NCBI GenBank assembly: GCA_943372515.1
Contig: CALRYY010000115.1
Coordinates: 1-12,926 of the forward strand
Source of the DNA: RAM1 sp943372515
GTDB taxonomy: Bacteria > Pseudomonadota > Gammaproteobacteria > Burkholderiales > Burkholderiaceae_C
Direction of reading: 5' to 3'
DNA: 12,926 nucleotides
Notes under the pieces: model-generated
Seen by the model: only the letters and a program-made list of their open reading frames with translations
Database searches by the model: none
Told to the model about the DNA's origin: nothing
Made by a program: the position numbers and the translations under genes
Part shown: one piece after another, positions 12,193 through 12,926 of the stretch
Numbering within the stretch: position 1 is the stretch's first letter
Layout: the number at the start of each line of letters is the position of its first letter

Positions 12193-12926
12193 ATGCAACC
12201 CCGCTGCCGGCCGTAGCGCCCGCCTTGCTGAGCTGGACCGAAGGCGGTGCACCCCACACCGCCCGGTGGCGCAGCGAGGCAGGCCTTTTGCCGCCCAAGC
12301 GCGTGCAGGTGGCCGACGACACGCTCAATGCCGACACCGCCTACCGGCTGGCCTGCGAAGGCACGGGGCTGCTGTGGCGCGGCGATTTTCACAACGCGCG
12401 CCAGCTGCTGCAGGCGCTCGCGCGCCGGGTGGACCGCAAGCCGCGCAAGGCCCGTGCGGCCCCTGCTGCTGCTGCCCCGTTGGCCCAGGCCTTTCACCTG
12501 CACCGCCAGGCCCAGGCGCAGCGCGCCCGGGTGCTGGCCATGGTGCTGATCCCGCTGGACGAAGGCTACGCCGTCCCGCTGCGCCGCGCGCCCGACCTGC
12601 GCCTGGCCTGCACCGAGGCCTGGGGCCCATCCACCGGCGCCTGTGTGGCGTCGCTGCGTGAACTGCAAGGCCTGGTGGGCGCGCACGAATGGCGCAAGAA
12701 GGGCGTGCCCATTGCGGCGCTGGGCGCCAGCATCCACCCGCACTACGGCGTGTTCTCGCCGGTGCGCGGCGAATACCTGGACCTGGTGGCACAGGCGCCG
12801 CTGCCGTCCACCGAACTGGCATTCGACATCGGCACCGGCACCGGCGTGCTGGCCGCGCTGCTGGCGCACCGCGGCGTGCAGCGTGTGGTGGCCACTGACC
12901 AGGACCCGCGCGCGCTGGCCTGCGCG
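12189..12926 (+). CDS. class I SAM-dependent methyltransferase, 5' part
   Basis: The frame starts at GTG 12189, overlapping the DUF808 stop by 4 bases (GTGA), and is open to the window end, giving 246 residues without a stop. The first ~180 residues have no motif I recognise; they include an Arg/Ala-rich stretch with RKPRKARAAPAAAAP. They lead into HPHYGVFSPVRGEYLDLV (183-200), which in related proteins precedes the catalytic domain. The SAM-binding motif I is AFDIGTGTGVLAALLA (211-226), with the GxGxG loop, and the acidic end of strand 2 is VVATDQDP with D237. The PrmC/RsmC-like arrangement suggests a protein, RNA or small-molecule N-methyltransferase, but the specificity motif (such as NPPY) lies beyond the window. 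The fold is firm; the substrate is unknown. Confidence 0.88.
   Translation, partial: MNATPLPAVAPALLSWTEGGAPHTARWRSEAGLLPPKRVQVADDTLNADTAYRLACEGTGLLWRGDFHNARQLLQALARRVDRKPRKARAAPAAAAPLAQAFHLHRQAQAQRARVLAMVLIPLDEGYAVPLRRAPDLRLACTEAWGPSTGACVASLRELQGLVGAHEWRKKGVPIAALGASIHPHYGVFSPVRGEYLDLVAQAPLPSTELAFDIGTGTGVLAALLAHRGVQRVVATDQDPRALACA

Noticed and set aside
1..12926. CRISPR arrays, insertion sequences, tRNA or rRNA genes
   Set aside because: No regularly spaced direct repeats, transposase motifs, terminal inverted repeats with duplications, or recognisable RNA gene sequence were seen.

Overview
The window is high-GC, densely packed bacterial DNA. The protein families, the small-enzyme gene content and the 'YPQFFP'-type domain in the large lipoprotein suggest a betaproteobacterium of the order Burkholderiales, probably Comamonadaceae (Acidovorax/Rhodoferax-like). 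This is inferred from remembered protein resemblance; no rRNA or tRNA gene is present to confirm it.

Layout. (1) Positions 1-4423, + strand: the 3' end of folK (folate synthesis), then a DUF2867 protein, a DinB-type metalloprotein, a PaaI-like hotdog thioesterase, a GFA/CENP-V zinc protein, a GNAT acetyltransferase, a LysE/RhtB exporter, a YciI protein and a second GNAT. Several neighbours overlap by 4-8 bases or lie 4-7 bases apart, so this looks like a few short operons of housekeeping and detoxification genes. (2) Positions 4431-5155: a small cupin gene on the - strand, an intergenic stretch holding three inverted repeats in a row, and then an isolated gene for an F-type ATP synthase c subunit with no other atp gene around it. 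(3) Positions 5160-10579, - strand: a five-gene operon-like run. In transcription order it encodes a YHYH-domain lipoprotein, a HupE/UreJ-type membrane protein with an EF-hand-like loop, a plant-type [2Fe-2S] ferredoxin, a small protein of unknown function, and a large exported cytochrome with five CxxCH haem motifs. (4) Positions 10712-12926, + strand, divergent from the operon: a third GNAT, a DUF808 membrane protein and the 5' part of a class I SAM-dependent methyltransferase that runs off the window.

The most interesting part is 4776-10579. The five-gene run couples an envelope lipoprotein, a membrane protein of a family often linked to metal transport, a cytoplasmic iron-sulfur electron carrier and a fused pentahaem cytochrome. 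This suggests an envelope redox and metal-handling module whose substrate cannot be read from sequence. The orphan c subunit beside it has the intact proton-carrying Asp and the RQP loop, so it could enter ATP synthase c-rings as an alternative subunit. No mobile element, CRISPR array, rRNA or tRNA was seen. Every stretch longer than about 100 bases without a gene is described below.
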